Of a DNA stretch of 23,237 nucleotides, positions 7,946 through 15,905 are shown one piece after another. The stretch covers positions 1 through 23,237 of the forward strand of contig PLWR01000670.1 of NCBI GenBank assembly GCA_003165615.1, in the 5' to 3' direction. The notes beneath the pieces are model-generated. The model saw only the letters and a list, made by a program, of their open reading frames with translations. It made no database searches and was not told the DNA's origin. The position numbers and the translations under genes were made by a program. Source of the stretch: Acidobacteriota bacterium (lineage in GTDB: Bacteria; Acidobacteriota; Terriglobia; UBA7540). Within the stretch, counting starts at the first letter, position 1, and every line of letters begins with the position of its first letter.

Positions 7946-7975
7946 TCGACAGACGGATGGGTCTCGCGTGATAAT
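7946..7975 (+). promoter_or_regulatory. Candidate promoter for the biosynthetic operon, within the 369-base gap 7812-8180
   Basis: TCGACA (7946-7951) and GATAAT (7970-7975) are separated by 18 bases and resemble sigma-70 -35 and -10 boxes. This would give a leader of about 200 bases before the nitroreductase start. The rest of the gap 7812-8180 holds no convincing gene; it contains the minus-strand upstream region of the URO-D-family gene, and an isolated TTGACA at 7833-7838 without a good partner box. The assignment is by eye and weak. Confidence 0.3.
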
Positions 7976-8180
7976 TCCTGTGCTCGTATTGGTCGACGGG
8001 AGTGAGAGCCGGATGTATACTCGCGGTCGCCGAACGGCCCAAAAACAAATTCCAGATGGGGGCTCGCGCGCGGCCAAGGATACAAGTTGAGGTGCAGATC
8101 ATTAAGATTGGGCCAGTGCACGCAAACGTCTATGTGTGCCCCTCGACACCCGGAAAACTAAATGACTTGGGGTTAACTCC

Positions 8181-8723
8181 ATGGAATTCTCCAATGCTGT
8201 GAAGGGAAGAAGGTCCGTTAGAAAATATCAGGACCGGACCATCCCAGATTCCGAAGTGGAAATATTGGTCGATCTGGCGAGGCATGCCCCGTCATCTATG
8301 AACGGCCAACCGTGGCATTTTATAATTGTCAGGAACGAAAAAACTAAAGCAGCGCTCGCCGAGATTAAGAACAGGTTTTGCCCGCCAATGAAACAAGCAT
8401 ACCAAGCCGATTTCTTACGGAAGTCACCCGTCATCATGGTCGTTTGCGTGGAGAAAAACCGATCCTTCGGACGAGAAATGGAAAATGGTATTCTGGCCGC
8501 ATCCATCATCATGCTGGCAGCACACAGCCGCGGATTGGGGAGTGTTTATATGAGTGCTTACGTAGCCGAAGAGCCGAAACTATCCGCAGCGATTCGGAAA
8601 GAGCTGGGAATTCCAGAGGGATTTGCACCCGTCTCGATTCTGCCCATGGGCTACCCCGATGAAACTCCCCAGCCCAAAGAGGTACGTCCTTTGAAGGAGA
8701 TCATCCACGTTGGCAAGTTCTAA
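8181..8723 (+). CDS. Nitroreductase-family flavoprotein, first gene of the biosynthetic operon
   Basis: A 180-residue FMN-dependent oxidoreductase of the nitroreductase family. The FMN-binding N-terminus is clear: GRRSVRKYQDRTIPDSEVE (residues 9-27), then APSSMNGQPWHFIIV (36-50), and the C-terminal half has the usual GLGSVYMSAY and ILPMGYPDE. Members reduce or oxidise small molecules with NAD(P)H, and several act in natural-product pathways (dehydrogenation, enone reduction, azoline oxidation), so a tailoring or precursor role is inferred here. The end overlaps the next gene by 14 bases. G+C is about 48-52% in lines counted by hand, lower than flanking genes. A TTGGGG stretch before the ATG is a modest ribosome binding site. 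Confidence 0.85.
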   Translation: MEFSNAVKGRRSVRKYQDRTIPDSEVEILVDLARHAPSSMNGQPWHFIIVRNEKTKAALAEIKNRFCPPMKQAYQADFLRKSPVIMVVCVEKNRSFGREMENGILAASIIMLAAHSRGLGSVYMSAYVAEEPKLSAAIRKELGIPEGFAPVSILPMGYPDETPQPKEVRPLKEIIHVGKF

Positions 8724-9915
8724 TTCCCATTTCCTTAAATCGATCGATAAGAAATACCCGGCAGAGACGAGTATCGTCCTCCGATATCGGAATGCCTTCA
8801 CGTTCGGGGCGGAAGATGAAGACTCGCGATTCAAAGATTTGCTTAAGAGCACAAGTATTCGGGAAGGGTCGCGGATATTTTCTCTGCTGAATTACAAGGG
8901 CGTGGAAATTTTCGTCATGGACGAGACCTCATTGATGCACACGAATACGCTGAAATCCATCGATGGGTGTGTGACAACCGCACGGTGCAAATTGGCGGGA
9001 TATGAACGCGTAGCCCTGGAAACAGGTGGGAATACGGGGTCGGCCCTAACGGCCTACGGCACGCGTTCGGGGCTCGAAACATTTTGTTTCATTCCTCGCG
9101 AGAATCTCTCTTTATTGAACAGCAAGTTCTTTGCCTCCCCAAAGGCCCATTTGATTTCGGTCGAGGATCCGGGGTTGGTAAAAAAAAGCACGCATTTGTT
9201 TGAGAAGCTTTACGCGTTGAAGCACATTCCTGAACCCCGCTGGCGCTTTGAGGCTTCCAGATTCAGAGGACTTCGCATCTTGGAATATATGCTCGAAGGG
9301 AGCATGAAGTTCGATTGGATCACGCAGACGATCAGCGCTGCATTCGGCCCCATCGGGATTTATTGGTCTTTCCAACACCTGGGGGAAAGCATCGGCAGGG
9401 TACCCCGATTCCTGGGCATCCAGCAGGAGGCGAATTGCCCAATGTATCGTGGCTGGAAGGCAAGGCGTCCCAACCTGCGCCCCCTCAAGATCGACTCAAC
9501 CGCCGAACTCTTGGCACCCGTTATGTATGACGTGAAGCCCCACACTTACGGAACCTACCAGGATCTTCTCGGCGTCCTGGAAGAGACGAAGGGGGCGCTC
9601 TGCACGATCAGCCGCTCCGAGTTTAACAGCTTCCTGGACCGTGACTTTGATGGAACGGGGATCAAGGGCTTGCTCAAAGAACATGGCATTGATATCGGAG
9701 AAGTGAAAGAGAAGACGGGACTGATTGCCCTGGCCGGGACTTTGAAGGAAATCGATGCCGGCACTATTCGCAAGGGCAGCCGGGTCTTGTGGTGCCTCAC
9801 CAGTGGGGTTAGCCACGCGGACGGTGGGGCAAAGGCCGAGTACGAGATTTCGAGCCTGGAGAGTATGCTCAAGGATTACGGAAAACAAATCTCCTTGACG
9901 GCGCAACATGATTGA
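8710..9915 (+). CDS. Fold-type-II PLP enzyme, divergent threonine-synthase-like
   Basis: A 401-residue PLP-dependent enzyme of the threonine synthase/cysteine synthase fold. The candidate Schiff-base lysine is K82 in LMHTNTLKSIDG (threonine synthases have TGSFKDRG here), and the phosphate-binding loop is ETGGNTGSALTAYG (104-117, compare SSGNTGAALAAY). Near the end come WCLTSGVSHADGG, resembling the glycine-rich PLP ring contact. Such enzymes do beta- or gamma-replacement or elimination on O-phospho or O-acyl amino acids. Placement in this operon suggests that it makes an unusual amino acid or removes a leaving group; the reaction is not readable. The only sensible start is TTG at 8710, about 11 bases after AAGGAG and inside the nitroreductase gene; the next ATG would lose about 70 residues. 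It overlaps the next gene by 8 bases. Confidence 0.75.
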   Translation: MASSNSHFLKSIDKKYPAETSIVLRYRNAFTFGAEDEDSRFKDLLKSTSIREGSRIFSLLNYKGVEIFVMDETSLMHTNTLKSIDGCVTTARCKLAGYERVALETGGNTGSALTAYGTRSGLETFCFIPRENLSLLNSKFFASPKAHLISVEDPGLVKKSTHLFEKLYALKHIPEPRWRFEASRFRGLRILEYMLEGSMKFDWITQTISAAFGPIGIYWSFQHLGESIGRVPRFLGIQQEANCPMYRGWKARRPNLRPLKIDSTAELLAPVMYDVKPHTYGTYQDLLGVLEETKGALCTISRSEFNSFLDRDFDGTGIKGLLKEHGIDIGEVKEKTGLIALAGTLKEIDAGTIRKGSRVLWCLTSGVSHADGGAKAEYEISSLESMLKDYGKQISLTAQHD

Positions 9916-10852
9916 CCAACCTAAGAAGATCAGTTTCAGGGATTCGACGCTGAGAGAAGGCTTGGATACCCCGCGCGTATCCTTTTCACTGGAACAAAAA
10001 CTAAGAATCGCAACGACACTGGATGAGGCGGGGGTCCCGGAGATCGAGATTGTCGCGCCGAGCAGAGTCTTGCACGACCTGGAATTTGCCCGGAGAGTCA
10101 GGGTCGAAATTCCGCGCCTAATAACTTCGGGCTTGATCTATTCCTACAGCCCACACGCGCGCGAGGAGATAAAAGAGGCAAGCCAGTCGCTGCATCGATT
10201 CGACATCTTGATGCCCGTTTCGGAACGAAGGGAGCCCTTCAGCCGATCGACCAAGGTAGCTCTTCTGGCGGAAATTCTGGCTTTTTCGCTTTCTCACCAT
10301 CCCGAAGTCGGGGTTGGCTTTCCTCATTCCATGCAGACCGACATGGAATTTCTGTTGGAGCTCTCTCATCAGGCGGTAAAGGCAGGCGCTACCCGGCTGA
10401 CGATTTACGATACCAATGGGAGCGCAGATCCTTTTTCGGTCCATGCATTAATCGCCCGATTGCGAAGCGAGCTCGAGGTGGCCATTTTCTTTCATGGGCA
10501 TAATGATCTGGGCCTCGCGACAGCGAACGCGTTGGCCGCGGTTCGCGGCGGCGCCCGCGGCTTGGACGTAACCGTGAACGGGCTCGGGGATCGAGCCGGA
10601 AATGCCTCCCTGGAGCAAGTTGCGCTTGCCTTGCATCTCGGAGGCTTTCAAACCGGTGTAACATTGAAGAATCTGAAGAAGATGTCTGAGGTGCTCGAGA
10701 AGGAAAGTGGGGTGCCGTTATCGAAACTCGCCCCGGTCGTTGGAGAGTTCGTTTTGCAACACAAATCTCCCAGCCATTTAAAAGATCCAGACCTTTTTGA
10801 AGCATTCGACCCAGAGATTGTCGGGTTGGAGCGGAAGCTCGATCAAGCATGA
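9908..10852 (+). CDS. HMGL-like aldol synthase (2-isopropylmalate/homocitrate-synthase family), catalytic barrel only
   Basis: A 314-residue TIM barrel of the HMGL-like (DRE-TIM) family, which condenses acetyl-CoA with a 2-oxo acid to give a 2-alkylmalate-type product. The catalytic start is SFRDSTLREG with R11 and D12; the metal-binding HxH is FFHGHNDLG (H196, H198); and the family signature VNGLGDRAGNASLE lies at about 223-236. The C-terminal LeuA regulatory domain is missing, as in NifV/AksA-type homocitrate synthases and in enzymes of specialised pathways. Starting inside the end of the PLP-enzyme gene and overlapping the next gene by 4 bases (ATGA), it is firmly part of the operon. A role in supplying an alkylmalate unit to the A-T-TE protein is inferred. 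The substrate cannot be told. Confidence 0.85.
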   Translation: MIDQPKKISFRDSTLREGLDTPRVSFSLEQKLRIATTLDEAGVPEIEIVAPSRVLHDLEFARRVRVEIPRLITSGLIYSYSPHAREEIKEASQSLHRFDILMPVSERREPFSRSTKVALLAEILAFSLSHHPEVGVGFPHSMQTDMEFLLELSHQAVKAGATRLTIYDTNGSADPFSVHALIARLRSELEVAIFFHGHNDLGLATANALAAVRGGARGLDVTVNGLGDRAGNASLEQVALALHLGGFQTGVTLKNLKKMSEVLEKESGVPLSKLAPVVGEFVLQHKSPSHLKDPDLFEAFDPEIVGLERKLDQA

Positions 10853-13590
10853 GCGGCGTCACTCAATCGAAGGCAGAATCTCCCTCCCGGCCCCAGGAAC
10901 CTGTTGACCGCTACTCGTCTGGACCCACCCATAGTTTTGTTCCGTTTCACAAGGACGAGACCGAGCAATCGATTCCTGAACGCTTCGAGCACCAAGTCGC
11001 CCGGCATCCTGACGGCATCGCGGTCAAAGGGCGGAAACTTTCGCTCACCTACGACGCCCTCAATTGGTGGGCGAATCGAGTAGGCCGAGCCATCCTTGCC
11101 CTGCGCGCGGAGGGAGAGGAAAAGACTTTGGGGCTTCTTCTTGAGAAAGATGCTCCGATGATTGCCGCTCTCATGGGGGCTTTGAAAGCCGGCCAGATTT
11201 ATGTCCCGCTGGACCCCACGCACCCCGCAGCAAGGGCGTCCAAAATGTTGGAGGATGCGGGAGCGAAACTCATTGTTACTGATGATGCAAATTACCGTGC
11301 CGCCCGCGAGTTGGAACACGACTCACGGAGATTGTTGAATATCGACCGATTGGATCCAAACCTATCCGAGCAAAACCTGGGTCTTTCGCTCCTTCCTGAC
11401 GCGCTGGCTTACATCATCTACACTTCCGGATCGACCGGAGAACCCAAAGGAGTTGTGCAAAACCACCGCAACGTTCTTCACAACATTAAGAAGCACACGA
11501 ACAGCCTGCACATTTCGAGTGAGGACCGGCTCACATGGCTGGCGTCCGTTAGTACTGCCCAGGCGATGACCGACATTTACAGTGCCTTATTGAACGGCGC
11601 CACCCTCTGTCCTTTCAACGTCAAAGAAGATGGGCTGGTTCGTTTGGCGGGCTGGCTGAAGCAGGAGGAGATTTCCATCTACCATTCGAGCGCATCCATT
11701 TTTCGCCATCTCCTTGACGCAATGGGCAGCAAGGAGGAGTTTCCAAGCCTTCGAGTGACCAAACTGGGGAGCGAACAAGTCTTCAAGAAGGATGTGGAAC
11801 TGTGGAAGAAGCATTTTTCACCTGACTGTGTTTTTGTCAACGCCTTATCCTCGACCGAAGCAGGTACCCTGCGCCAAATCATCATTGACAAGGAAACGAT
11901 CATCCGCCAAAGCGCGGTTCCGGTAGGATTCCCAGTCGATGACATGGAGGTTTTTTTGCTTGACGATGCCGGCCGAAGGGTTGGATCTGGCTCTCTTGGC
12001 GAGATCGCCATCAAGAGTCGTTACCTGGTTCCCGGCTACTGGCAGAGACCCGATCTTACGCGGGCGGCGTTCTTTTCCGATCCTGAGGGAGGAGACGCGC
12101 GGATTTACCTCACCGGAGATCTGGGCCGGATGTCGCCGGGTGGATGCCTCGAACATCTTGGCCGAAAAGACCTCCAGGTAAAAATCAGCGGGTTCAGAGT
12201 GGAGGTTGCCGAGGTGGAGGCCGCCCTGCTCGATTGTTGTCGGCTCAAGCAGGCCGCCGTCGTGGCCAGAGAAGCCAGGCCCGGCGTCATACGCCTGAAG
12301 GCCTATGTCATACCGGAAGAGGGCTCTGCTCCCACCGTTGAGTCGATTCGGACCTCGTTGAAGGGGAGCCTCCCCGACCATATGATTCCAACCGAATTTG
12401 TGGTGGTAAGGGAGTTTCCTCTGACTCCGAGCGGGAAGGTAGACCGCCAGTTACTCGCTTCGACCACGCCCCTCCCTTCGCAGAAAAACGCCCCGTCCGT
12501 GGGACCTTCTTCCCCCCTGGAATGGCAGATCTTAGAGATCTGGAAAGAGCTCCTCGAGGTGCGCCCCATCGGGATACAGCAGGATTTTTTCGAGTTGGGA
12601 GGCGATTCGCTTCTCGCGGTCCGAATGATCGACCGAATAGAAGAATCCCTCGGCACACGGCTGCCCGTCGCCGCACTCTATTCCGGGGCGACGGTGGAGA
12701 ACCTGGCCCAGGCACTAATGGACACAAACCGCGAGGAGTTTCGATCGCCGCTCGTGGCGATGCAGCCGGGGGGCTCCCGTCCACCCCTGTTCTTTTTGCA
12801 TGGTGATTACCAGGGGGGAGGTTTTTATTGTCTTAAATTGGCCCGATACCTGGGAGAGGAACAGCCTTTTTGCGCAATCCTTCCGCACGGCTTGGATGGT
12901 GGGCCTATTCCCGGAAGCATCGAGGCGATGGCAGCCGATCGCCTGCGAGTCCTGCTCGATTTTCAGCCCGCCGGGCCCTATGTGCTGGGCGGCCACTGCA
13001 ATGGAGGGCTCGTCGCCTTCGAGATGGCGCGACAAATGCTGCAAAGTGGGCTGAAAGTGGACCTGCTGCTCATGATCGATGCCCCGGCCGTGCGCTATCA
13101 CCGGCTTCGGAAGCTGGTTGCGTTTCTCGGTTTCGTCCTGCGACTCAACCCGGACGCGCAGAGCGCTTGGTTCAGTCGAATGCGGCGCATGAAGCTCCGT
13201 TGGCAAAAGTTATCTCGAGAAGGGATGCGAGTCCAGGTACTCTTCGTCATCGAGAAAATGAGGAAGATGCTTGAGAAGCTTTTCAGGCCTGCCAAAAGCC
13301 GCCTTCGCGTTGACGCCTCCCTATCCCACCGGCTGGATCAGCGCGAAAGAAATCGCGCCTATCACCGCGTTATGGCAGGCTACATTCCCGGACCTTATCC
13401 CGGACGCGTGGTCTTCTTGCGCACCGATTCCATGCAGTCACGAGCACCCGATGACCCAACCGTCGGCTGGCGCGATGTCACGTCACAATTGGAAGTTCGC
13501 CCGATTCCTGGCGACCACCTTTCCAGCCTTACGGAGCATTTCGAATCTCTCGCTGAGTGCCTGGCGAGCTGCCTTCGCGACTTACCCTGA
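10849..13590 (+). CDS. Single-module NRPS-like protein, A-T-TE, with Cys-type thioesterase
   Basis: A 913-residue megasynthase-like protein with three domains and no condensation domain. The adenylation domain spans about 35-540: A3 YTSGSTGEPKG (191-201), A5 NALSSTEAG (331-339), A7 YLTGDLGR (420-427) and A10 PLTPSGKVDR with lysine K530. The carrier domain is about 555-625, phosphopantetheine serine S587 in FFELGGDSLLAV. The thioesterase is about 645-905 with GGHCNGG; C717 replaces the usual serine, D744 lies 27 residues later as in SrfA-type thioesterases, and H890 completes the triad. In the A4 region (SVSTAQAMTDIYSALL) the aspartate that binds an alpha-amino group is absent (A237 by alignment), so the substrate is probably not an ordinary amino acid. 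It would activate, hold and release or cyclise a product; see the findings for the beta-lactone idea. Confidence 0.9.
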   Translation: MSGVTQSKAESPSRPQEPVDRYSSGPTHSFVPFHKDETEQSIPERFEHQVARHPDGIAVKGRKLSLTYDALNWWANRVGRAILALRAEGEEKTLGLLLEKDAPMIAALMGALKAGQIYVPLDPTHPAARASKMLEDAGAKLIVTDDANYRAARELEHDSRRLLNIDRLDPNLSEQNLGLSLLPDALAYIIYTSGSTGEPKGVVQNHRNVLHNIKKHTNSLHISSEDRLTWLASVSTAQAMTDIYSALLNGATLCPFNVKEDGLVRLAGWLKQEEISIYHSSASIFRHLLDAMGSKEEFPSLRVTKLGSEQVFKKDVELWKKHFSPDCVFVNALSSTEAGTLRQIIIDKETIIRQSAVPVGFPVDDMEVFLLDDAGRRVGSGSLGEIAIKSRYLVPGYWQRPDLTRAAFFSDPEGGDARIYLTGDLGRMSPGGCLEHLGRKDLQVKISGFRVEVAEVEAALLDCCRLKQAAVVAREARPGVIRLKAYVIPEEGSAPTVESIRTSLKGSLPDHMIPTEFVVVREFPLTPSGKVDRQLLASTTPLPSQKNAPSVGPSSPLEWQILEIWKELLEVRPIGIQQDFFELGGDSLLAVRMIDRIEESLGTRLPVAALYSGATVENLAQALMDTNREEFRSPLVAMQPGGSRPPLFFLHGDYQGGGFYCLKLARYLGEEQPFCAILPHGLDGGPIPGSIEAMAADRLRVLLDFQPAGPYVLGGHCNGGLVAFEMARQMLQSGLKVDLLLMIDAPAVRYHRLRKLVAFLGFVLRLNPDAQSAWFSRMRRMKLRWQKLSREGMRVQVLFVIEKMRKMLEKLFRPAKSRLRVDASLSHRLDQRERNRAYHRVMAGYIPGPYPGRVVFLRTDSMQSRAPDDPTVGWRDVTSQLEVRPIPGDHLSSLTEHFESLAECLASCLRDLP

Positions 13591-13642
13591 GCGGACAGTC
13601 GAAGACCGAAAGATGATCAGCTTTGAGTCTTCGGCGCAGTGC

Positions 13643-13688
13643 GTAGGGCCGAACGGCGTTCGGCCCGGGCCAGCGCCGCTGGCCCTAC
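13643..13688. repeat. Double-hairpin palindromic element after the A-T-TE gene
   Basis: Two adjacent perfect hairpins lie inside an outer GTAGGGCC/GGCCCTAC pair: GGGCCGAAC-GGC-GTTCGGCCC (13646-13666) and GGGCCAGC-GCC-GCTGGCCC (13667-13685). The structure sits 50-100 bases after the stop of the A-T-TE gene and just before the end of the opposing GH127 gene. It could stop transcription from both sides, although no T-run follows. It resembles the GTAGGG-edged repeats at the window ends and is probably a dispersed intergenic element. Confidence 0.7.
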
Positions 13689-13740
13689 ATCTTTGATTGC
13701 GGTCCCGCTGCGCGGCGCTACCTGCCCCACGCCCATCACC

Positions 13741-15708
13741 TCACACCGCGGCAGAGGCCGTTTTCCAGTAGACCGCGTATCTTTCTCCAAACAGTTTATA
13801 GAGTGGGACCAGGGAGATGTTCCGGGCCTGCCCCACGGTTTGAAAGGTCAACACCCGGCCGGAGACCTGCTTCAGCCAACCCACCGGGTCGCTGGAACTG
13901 GTGGCGATGGTAGGAGCAGGAAGGGGGTCACCGGCAGGGGAGGTTTCCCCCTCGGAATAGAACATCGACTGGGTGAGGCCTTCGGTCCCCAACCGCCCGG
14001 CCAGTACCAGCGGTCCATACATCGCGGCCTGAAGTGTCGGGTCATCGGGCATGCTTTCGATGCGCAAAGACCCCGGCAGGCTGACCTCCACCCGGTCACC
14101 TTCGGTCCACGTGCGGTCGAGCGTTAGATAGCTGGAGGGGCTGGAGAACGCGCCCACGCTTGTTCCGTTAACTTTGACGGTGCCCCCGCCGGTGGCCCAG
14201 TAGGGAATGCGGATGTTGAGCGCCATCTCCGTGGGACGGTCCGCGTGCACCACCAGCGTAGTGCCCTCTTCCTCCGGGAAGCGGGTCTGTTGCTCCAAGC
14301 GCACGCCCTTCTGCGGCCAATTCACTTCCGAGGCGATGAATAGGTTCACGAAGATGCCGCGGCCGTCGTGGAAGTAAATCGAGTCGGCCGTTTTGGCAAA
14401 CTCCTCCACGCCCGTCCCGGTGCAGCACCAGAAAGAGTTGTAGGGGGTATTGAAATATTTCCAGAAGCCCGACGCGAGCGGCAGGAAGTAGCTCATGCCG
14501 CTGTTTTCCAGGTTCTGAGTTCCCAGGCGGCTGTTGAAGAGCGTGCGCTCGTAGTAGTCCATCACGCGCGGGTCCGCCGTCCAGGCGAAGACGTGGCGCG
14601 CCAGTTTGAGCATGTTATAGCTACAGCAGCCCTCCTGCGTGTGCTTGCTCAACTGCGTGGCGAGCTGGCCGGGGGGCGTGCGCCAGAACTCGTCATTGGT
14701 GGTGCCTCCCGTGCAATAGCTGCGCTCGCGCACGATCGCATCGAGAAAGAACGAGGCAATGTCGTGATAGCGGGGTTCGCCGGTCATCTCATAGCGGCGG
14801 GCGGCGCCGATGACTTGCGGGATGTGAGTATTCCCGTGAATTCCTTTCAGCTCGTCGCGATGTTCGGCCAGCGGGTCAAGGAACGCCGTCTTCTCGAACC
14901 GCCCCGCCAGTTGCTGGTGGAGTGGCTTGCCGGTCACCGCGTAGAGGTTCCAGAGCACTTCGCTCATCCCGCCGAATTCCTTTTGCAGAATCCGCTGCAT
15001 GTGCTCGTCACTGGTGCTTTCCAGATAATGCTGCACCCACCACGCCATACCCACCGCCACATCCAGCGCCTCCTGATTATCGCAATGAACGTACATGTCC
15101 AGGAGGCCGGCCATGATCTTGTGATACATGTAGAAGGGACACGTAACCCTGCGTCCCTCGCGCAACCGATCAAAGTGCTCTTCCGGGAAGACGCTCAGAT
15201 AGCCATTTTTCAGCGCTTTTTGGCAGCGCACCAATTCGCTGACCATGGTATTGCCCTTGTCCTTCAAATCAACATCACCCGTGCCGGCATACATCAGCGC
15301 GCAGGCGGACAGGAAGTGGCCTCCCGAGAAATGGCCGCGCCCTTCGTTGTCAGGCTTCTCCCATCCTCCCAGCGGCTCGGCGGAGGAAGGGATTCCGGCC
15401 GTTATGCGAAAGGTGTGGAGAAGCCGGTCCGTGGGCAGCAGATGAAGGTAGCGCCGGTCGGCCTCCTGGGCATCCAGGAATGGACCCTTGCGCAGTCGAA
15501 CCTGGGACAAAGGGAAAGGCTCAACCATCCCCAGCACTTTTTCCCGGCGGGGAAGTTTGCTTCCCGTTGCGGGCGTGCTTGCCGGATTGGCCTGTGCAGT
15601 CGTGGCCAAAACGCGACTGGGCATTAACGCCGCCCCCGCCGCCGCTGCTGCCCCCACTGCTGCTGAAGAAACAAACTGACGTCTCGTAGGTCGATGAAGA
15701 CTGGTCAT
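13741..15708 (-). CDS. GH127/DUF1680 beta-L-arabinofuranosidase-like glycosidase, Tat-exported
   Basis: A 655-residue exported enzyme of the DUF1680/GH127 group, whose known members release beta-L-arabinofuranose from plant glycans. The N-terminus RPTRRQFVSSAAVGAAAAAG with two arginines and a hydrophobic stretch is a twin-arginine signal, so it is folded in the cytosol before export. The catalytic set is visible by comparison with HypBA1: general acid E340 in TTNDEFWR, E359 and C361 in QEGCCSYNMLKLAR, and the Cys-Cys pair C428-C429 in FWCCTGTGVEEF. In HypBA1 a cysteine at that pair is the nucleophile and binds zinc with the other ligands. The start has GGGAGG 5 bases upstream. The upstream gap holds direct repeats that may be operators. 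A GH172 enzyme at 19021-21165 suggests a shared furanoside substrate. Confidence 0.85.
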   Translation of the reverse strand: MTSLHRPTRRQFVSSAAVGAAAAAGAALMPSRVLATTAQANPASTPATGSKLPRREKVLGMVEPFPLSQVRLRKGPFLDAQEADRRYLHLLPTDRLLHTFRITAGIPSSAEPLGGWEKPDNEGRGHFSGGHFLSACALMYAGTGDVDLKDKGNTMVSELVRCQKALKNGYLSVFPEEHFDRLREGRRVTCPFYMYHKIMAGLLDMYVHCDNQEALDVAVGMAWWVQHYLESTSDEHMQRILQKEFGGMSEVLWNLYAVTGKPLHQQLAGRFEKTAFLDPLAEHRDELKGIHGNTHIPQVIGAARRYEMTGEPRYHDIASFFLDAIVRERSYCTGGTTNDEFWRTPPGQLATQLSKHTQEGCCSYNMLKLARHVFAWTADPRVMDYYERTLFNSRLGTQNLENSGMSYFLPLASGFWKYFNTPYNSFWCCTGTGVEEFAKTADSIYFHDGRGIFVNLFIASEVNWPQKGVRLEQQTRFPEEEGTTLVVHADRPTEMALNIRIPYWATGGGTVKVNGTSVGAFSSPSSYLTLDRTWTEGDRVEVSLPGSLRIESMPDDPTLQAAMYGPLVLAGRLGTEGLTQSMFYSEGETSPAGDPLPAPTIATSSSDPVGWLKQVSGRVLTFQTVGQARNISLVPLYKLFGERYAVYWKTASAAV

Positions 15709-15793
15709 GGGAACCTCCCGTCACGGTGGGCGATGATACTACAAGGCGCATCCGGTGGGGAGAGGTCATTCTCCCCGGCGTAGAGGCGAGCGG

Positions 15794-15881
15794 GCTTTTC
15801 TCATAGGTGATACCGCAACCACAATTTTACTCGTAGCCGTCAGTGATTTTCTCACCGTGGTCTTTTCTCAGGCGCGATACC
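15794..15881 (-). promoter_or_regulatory. Direct repeats upstream of the GH127 gene, candidate operator
   Basis: On the plus strand the motif TTTTCTCA-N5-GATACC occurs twice, at 15796-15814 and 15863-15881. A third TTTTCTCA without GATACC is at 15847-15854. Read toward the glycosidase it is GGTATC-N5-TGAGAAAA, about 88 to 173 bases before its start. A 7-bp inverted repeat GGGGAGA-GGTCAT-TCTCCCC (15757-15776) lies closer to the gene. Spaced direct repeats in this position suggest binding of a sugar-responsive regulator, but no regulator gene is in the window. Confidence 0.35.
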
Positions 15882-15905
15882 CCAAGGGCAATCGCATGTA
15901 ATCAA

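Noticed and set aside
8002..8180. Possible remnant of a metallo-beta-lactamase-fold N-terminus (VQIIKIGPVHANVYVCP) before the nitroreductase gene
   Set aside because: The likeness covers only about 17 residues with no metal-binding motif, and the frame runs on into the nitroreductase start; chance is a sufficient explanation.
14368..15627. Long open frame (419 codons) on the plus strand opposite the GH127 gene
   Set aside because: It is antisense to a gene with clear family motifs and its translation shows no recognisable domain; high G+C keeps such frames open.
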